This document shows, one piece after another, positions 57,627 through 60,432 of a DNA stretch of 60,432 bases. This DNA is from Sinomonas atrocyanea (GTDB taxonomy: Bacteria; Actinomycetota; Actinomycetes; Actinomycetales; Micrococcaceae), in the NCBI RefSeq assembly GCF_030811715.1, contig NZ_JAUSRH010000019.1:1-60432 (forward strand). Direction: 5' to 3'. Below the pieces are notes generated by a model that worked only from the letters and a program-made list of their open reading frames with translations, had not been told where the DNA came from and did no database searches. The translations under genes and the position numbers were made by a program. Position 1 is the stretch's first letter. Each line of letters opens with the position of its first letter.

Positions 57627-59021
57627 ATGACCGACCAGAGCGCCACGTGGCAGGACGAGCCCACCGACTACGAGGAAGTGGGCAAGCTCGCCCGCCGGCA
57701 GCAGCCCGACCCGGAGGCCCCGGCGCTGGGGTCGCTGAACATCACCGCCGCGGTGGCCGATCCGGAGCTGCTCGACCTGCCCTGGCACGTGGCCCTCGAG
57801 GACTGGCCCGAGCAGTACCTCGCCGCGCTCCCCCGCGGCATCTCCCGGCACATCGTCCGCTTCGCCAGGCTCGGCGGGTCGGTGATCGCGGTCAAGGAGA
57901 CGAGCGAGCACGTGGCCCGGCACGAATACCACATGCTGCGCAAGCTCCAGCGGCTCGATGTGCCGTGCGTCGAGCCCGTCGCGGTGATCCGCGACCGCCA
58001 GACCCCGGATGGAAGGCCCCTGGACACGGTCCTCGTGACCCGCCACCTCAAGTTCTCCCTCCCCTACCGCGCCCTCTTCTCGCAGAAGCTGCGCAGGGAC
58101 ACCCTCACGCGCCTCATCGACGCCCAGGCGCTCCTGCTGGTCCGCCTCCACCTCGTGGGCTTCTACTGGGGCGATGTCTCCCTCTCCAACACCCTCTTCC
58201 GGCGCGACGCGGGAGCGTTTGCCGCCTACCTCGTCGACGCCGAGACGGGTGAGCTGTACCCCGACCTGTCCACCGGCCAGCGCGAGTACGACCTGGAGAT
58301 CGCGCGGGTCAACATCGCCGGCGAGCTCATGGACCTCCTCGACGGCGGCCTCATAGACGAGGAAGTCGACCCTGTCGCCACGAGCGAGCGGATCATGGAC
58401 TCCTACCGCAACCTGTGGAACGAGCTGACCGAGAAGGAATCGTTCGAGCTCGGCGAGCGGTGGCGGCTCGGGGCGCGCATCCGCCGGCTCAATGAGCTCG
58501 GGTTCGATGTGGAGGAGTACGCGATCAAGACCACCCCGGACGGCTCCACGATCCACCTCCAGCCGAAGGTCGTCGACGCCGGCCACCACCAGCGGCGGCT
58601 CCTGCGGCTCACCGGAATCGACGCCCAGGAGAACCAGGCCCGGCGGCTGCTGAACGACATGGACACGTTCCGCGCCGAGAACTATCCCGGTCAGGATGAG
58701 GAGATCAGCGCGCACGCGTGGGTCAGCCAGGTGTTCGAGCCCATCGTCAAGGCCATTCCCCGCGAGCTCTCCGGCAAGCTCGAGCCGGCCGAGGTGGTGC
58801 ACCAGGTGCTCGAGCACCGGTGGTACATGTCCGAGCGGCTCGACCGCTACGTCCCGCTCGCCGAGACGGTGCAGTCCTACATCGACAGCGTCCTGCGGCA
58901 CCGCCGGGACGAGGCGGCCATCATGCTCAACCCGGACACCCAGATGCTCAAGGTCATCGAGCAGGAGGAGGCCCGGCACCAGGAGGACGAGTACGACGAC
59001 GAGGACCTCGTCGACGACTGA
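57627..59021 (+). CDS. DUF4032 protein with kinase-like N-terminal domain
   Basis: 464 aa. The C-terminal half is DUF4032 (FELGERWRLGARIRRLNELG, ending in an acidic tail). The N-terminal part reads like a small kinase fold: SVIAVKETSEHVARHEYHML gives a Lys and a helix Glu (K90, E100 in this numbering), FYWGDVSLSNTLF a catalytic-loop-like Asp and Asn (D183, N188), and YLVDAETGE a second Asp (D204). This is known as a lipopolysaccharide-kinase-like association in the family; activity is unproven. ATG at 57618 is an alternative start. Confidence 0.88.
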   Translation: MTDQSATWQDEPTDYEEVGKLARRQQPDPEAPALGSLNITAAVADPELLDLPWHVALEDWPEQYLAALPRGISRHIVRFARLGGSVIAVKETSEHVARHEYHMLRKLQRLDVPCVEPVAVIRDRQTPDGRPLDTVLVTRHLKFSLPYRALFSQKLRRDTLTRLIDAQALLLVRLHLVGFYWGDVSLSNTLFRRDAGAFAAYLVDAETGELYPDLSTGQREYDLEIARVNIAGELMDLLDGGLIDEEVDPVATSERIMDSYRNLWNELTEKESFELGERWRLGARIRRLNELGFDVEEYAIKTTPDGSTIHLQPKVVDAGHHQRRLLRLTGIDAQENQARRLLNDMDTFRAENYPGQDEEISAHAWVSQVFEPIVKAIPRELSGKLEPAEVVHQVLEHRWYMSERLDRYVPLAETVQSYIDSVLRHRRDEAAIMLNPDTQMLKVIEQEEARHQEDEYDDEDLVDD

Positions 59022-59023
59022 CC

Positions 59024-59656
59024 TCAGCCCAGGTGCCCCATGAGCCACTCCACGAGCGGGCGCAGCTCGGACCAGCTGGCGCGGATGTGCTCGAGCGCGT
59101 CGGCCGATCCCAGCCACGCAGGCGTGCCGAATGGCCTCCCCGCCGTGAGGGTCTTGTGCCTGAGCAGCTCCGCGCGAGGATGGTCCGTCGCGTAGCCGCG
59201 CGGCACCGTCTTGAGCCGCTCGCCCTCAATCGCGTATCCGGCACGGCGCAGCGACTCGAGGATTGCCTCGAGCGTGGCGCCGTCGCCCGCCGCGTCGACC
59301 GCTTCCCGGAATCGCGCCACTTGGGCGGGCGCTGCGGTGTGGCATCCTGCACCGACCGCGAGCCCGTCGGCGTCGAGGTGGACGTAGTAGCCGATCCCCT
59401 CCGCGGTCTGGACGAAGCCCCCCTGGGCGGTCTTGTACGGCGACTTGTCCCGGCTGAACCGCACGTCGCGGTTCGGTCTGAACACCTTTCCCACGCCGAA
59501 CTCGGCGGAGAGCCCGTCCAGCAGCGCCGCCATCGGCGCCCTGACCGCACGCTCGTAGACGTCCCGGTGCTCGGCCCACCACTCCTTGGTGTTGTTCTCC
59601 TCAAGATCGGCATAGAACGCAGGCCCGGCAGCGGGAAAGCCCGTGAATGTACCCAT
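59024..59656 (-). CDS. DUF2461 family protein
   Basis: 210 aa, complete DUF2461 (TIGR02453-like) protein: FPAAGPAFYADLEENNTKEW near the start, then KVFRPNRDVRFSRDKSPYKT, the family hallmark, and GYYVHLDADGLAVGAG. Function unknown in all members I know. Converges on the DUF4032 gene with 2 nt between the stops. ATG at 59656 chosen; an ATG at 59665 would add three residues. Confidence 0.93.
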   Translation of the reverse strand: MGTFTGFPAAGPAFYADLEENNTKEWWAEHRDVYERAVRAPMAALLDGLSAEFGVGKVFRPNRDVRFSRDKSPYKTAQGGFVQTAEGIGYYVHLDADGLAVGAGCHTAAPAQVARFREAVDAAGDGATLEAILESLRRAGYAIEGERLKTVPRGYATDHPRAELLRHKTLTAGRPFGTPAWLGSADALEHIRASWSELRPLVEWLMGHLG

Positions 59657-59696
59657 AGCCAGCATCTTCAACGGCAGGAGGCGGACGCGTCCAGCG

Positions 59697-60200
59697 TCAT
59701 TCGGTCTCCACCGCGTCCGCCGGCTGGCCGAAGAAGGCCGCGAAGCGGCCGAGGATCACGGGCCACTCGCTGTACTTGGCGTACTGCTGCGCCCCCTCGG
59801 GGCCTCGCGCCCAGCCCTGATGGGTGAAGACCACGACGGTCCCACCGTCGGCGTCACCGAACTGGACCCGCACGCGGGTCGGGGCATCGGGGCTCCACGC
59901 CAGCGTCCACGCGATCTCGAGCAGCTCGCCTGGGCGTTCCTCCGTGACGGTGCCCCACACCTGGAGCTGTCCATCCGGGCCCTCCTCGCCCACGACCGTG
60001 TCCTCGATGAACGCGTGTGTCCCCTCACCGAATCCGGTGTAGGCCGCCGGCCACCACAGATGGAGGTCTCCTACGAAGGCGCTGTAGACGATCTCGCGGG
60101 GCGCGGGGAGCAGCAGGCGGAAGACGCGCGACGGCGGCGCCTCGCCGCCGTGCTCCGGCTCGCCGGAGGGCTGGGGGGCATGGGAGAAGAGGGATTCCAC
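59697..60200 (-). CDS. SRPBCC (START-like, AHSA1-type) protein
   Basis: 167 aa. After ~22 disordered residues the START-like fold is seen: SRVFRLLLPAPREIVYSAFV, LHLWWPAAYTGFGEGTHAFI, ERPGELLEIAWTLAWSP and GTVVVFTHQGWARGPEGAQQ, with the long C-terminal helix. AHSA1/CalC-type proteins bind hydrophobic ligands or chaperones; ligand unknown. GTG start. 40 nt upstream of the DUF2461 gene on the same strand. Confidence 0.88.
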   Translation of the reverse strand: MESLFSHAPQPSGEPEHGGEAPPSRVFRLLLPAPREIVYSAFVGDLHLWWPAAYTGFGEGTHAFIEDTVVGEEGPDGQLQVWGTVTEERPGELLEIAWTLAWSPDAPTRVRVQFGDADGGTVVVFTHQGWARGPEGAQQYAKYSEWPVILGRFAAFFGQPADAVETE

Positions 60201-60347
60201 GCCTTTGATCGTAGGGCCGGATCGCCGCCGCGATCTACGGACGCAGCGATCTGCCGACGCAAAGCTTCTCCGGGCCGGAGGGCTGCCGGAGGGCGGTGGT
60301 GCCCGGTGTGGTGGTGTGGGGGTGGGTGCTTTGCTGGTTAAGTGCGG

Positions 60348-60379
60348 GAGCCCCCCGACCCTGGTGGGTTGGGGGGCTC
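60348..60379 (-). terminator. Terminator of the rRNA operon
   Basis: 13-bp stem GAGCCCCCCGACC / GGTTGGGGGGCTC with one G-T pair and a 6-nt loop, 13 nt downstream of the 5S rRNA 3' end on the minus strand. The ~150 nt between it and the SRPBCC gene hold no gene. Confidence 0.85.
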
Positions 60380-60392
60380 GACCGTGTGGTGT

Positions 60393-60432
60393 TGTCCGGC
60401 GGTGTCCTACTCTCCCACACCCTGGCGGGTGC
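60393..60432 (-). rRNA. 5S ribosomal RNA, 3' end (cut by window edge)
   Basis: The minus strand reads GGGTGTGGGAGAGTAGGACA and then CCGCCGGACAA, the universal 3' part of actinobacterial 5S rRNA. Only ~40 of ~120 nt lie in the window. The rest, and presumably 23S and 16S rRNA genes, are to the right. Confidence 0.95.

Overview
The window is very GC-rich and densely coded. It reads as chromosomal DNA of an actinomycete, most likely a member of the Micrococcaceae (Arthrobacter or Sinomonas type). That placement is an inference from gene content: a GGM-tailed GroEL under CIRCE control, DUF3263, LytR_C and DUF4193 proteins, a riboswitch-controlled glycine cleavage operon, PonA-type penicillin-binding protein, OtsA-OtsB, LGFP-repeat exoproteins, and many genes with a TANNNT -10 box about 7 nt before the start codon, as expected for leaderless mRNAs. 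The first ~115 bases are almost pure C/G runs and look like an assembly edge. The last 40 bases are the 3' end of a 5S rRNA gene, so an rRNA operon lies just to the right and is transcribed leftward.

Layout. 0.1-10.9 kb: an RNase HI with an extra NTF2-like domain, groEL with its CIRCE promoter, a DUF3263 - LytR_C - amino-acid-binding lipoprotein operon, uracil-DNA glycosylase, a siderophore-interacting flavin reductase, a ThrE exporter behind a FemAB-type transferase, and a DJ-1/PfpI protein. 10.9-18.7 kb: one leftward operon, tandem glycine riboswitch - gcvP - gcvT - gcvH - glyA - sdaA, which could carry excess glycine through serine to pyruvate. 18.8-31.8 kb: housekeeping genes including Tex, a YciO/Sua5 protein, a GatB/YqeY protein, a class A penicillin-binding protein, a dienelactone hydrolase, an MFS exporter with an operator-like promoter, and a metallo-beta-lactamase-fold enzyme.

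31.8-52.4 kb is the accessory part: many small membrane, secreted and lipoproteins. It holds two unrelated exoenzymes (an L,D-transpeptidase-like protein and a metzincin protease) that both carry LGFP repeat arrays, a phospholipase C/phosphoesterase pair behind a PHO-box-like element, a His-rich lipoprotein, an isolated helicase-associated domain, a PD-(D/E)XK-like protein and a secreted VCBS protein. Three paralogous DUF4193 zinc-ribbon genes are scattered here. Two of them are followed by paralogous copies of a small Cys-containing protein that I cannot assign to any family, so a two-gene module has been duplicated. This is my best candidate for something undescribed.

52.5-60.4 kb: tRNA-Thr(TGT), a membrane-anchored DsbA-like thioredoxin, otsAB for trehalose synthesis, a CUT1 sugar-importer ATPase (MsmK/UgpC type), a DUF4032 protein with kinase-like residues, a DUF2461 protein and an SRPBCC protein, then the rRNA operon end. 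I saw no CRISPR array, transposase, integrase or prophage gene.
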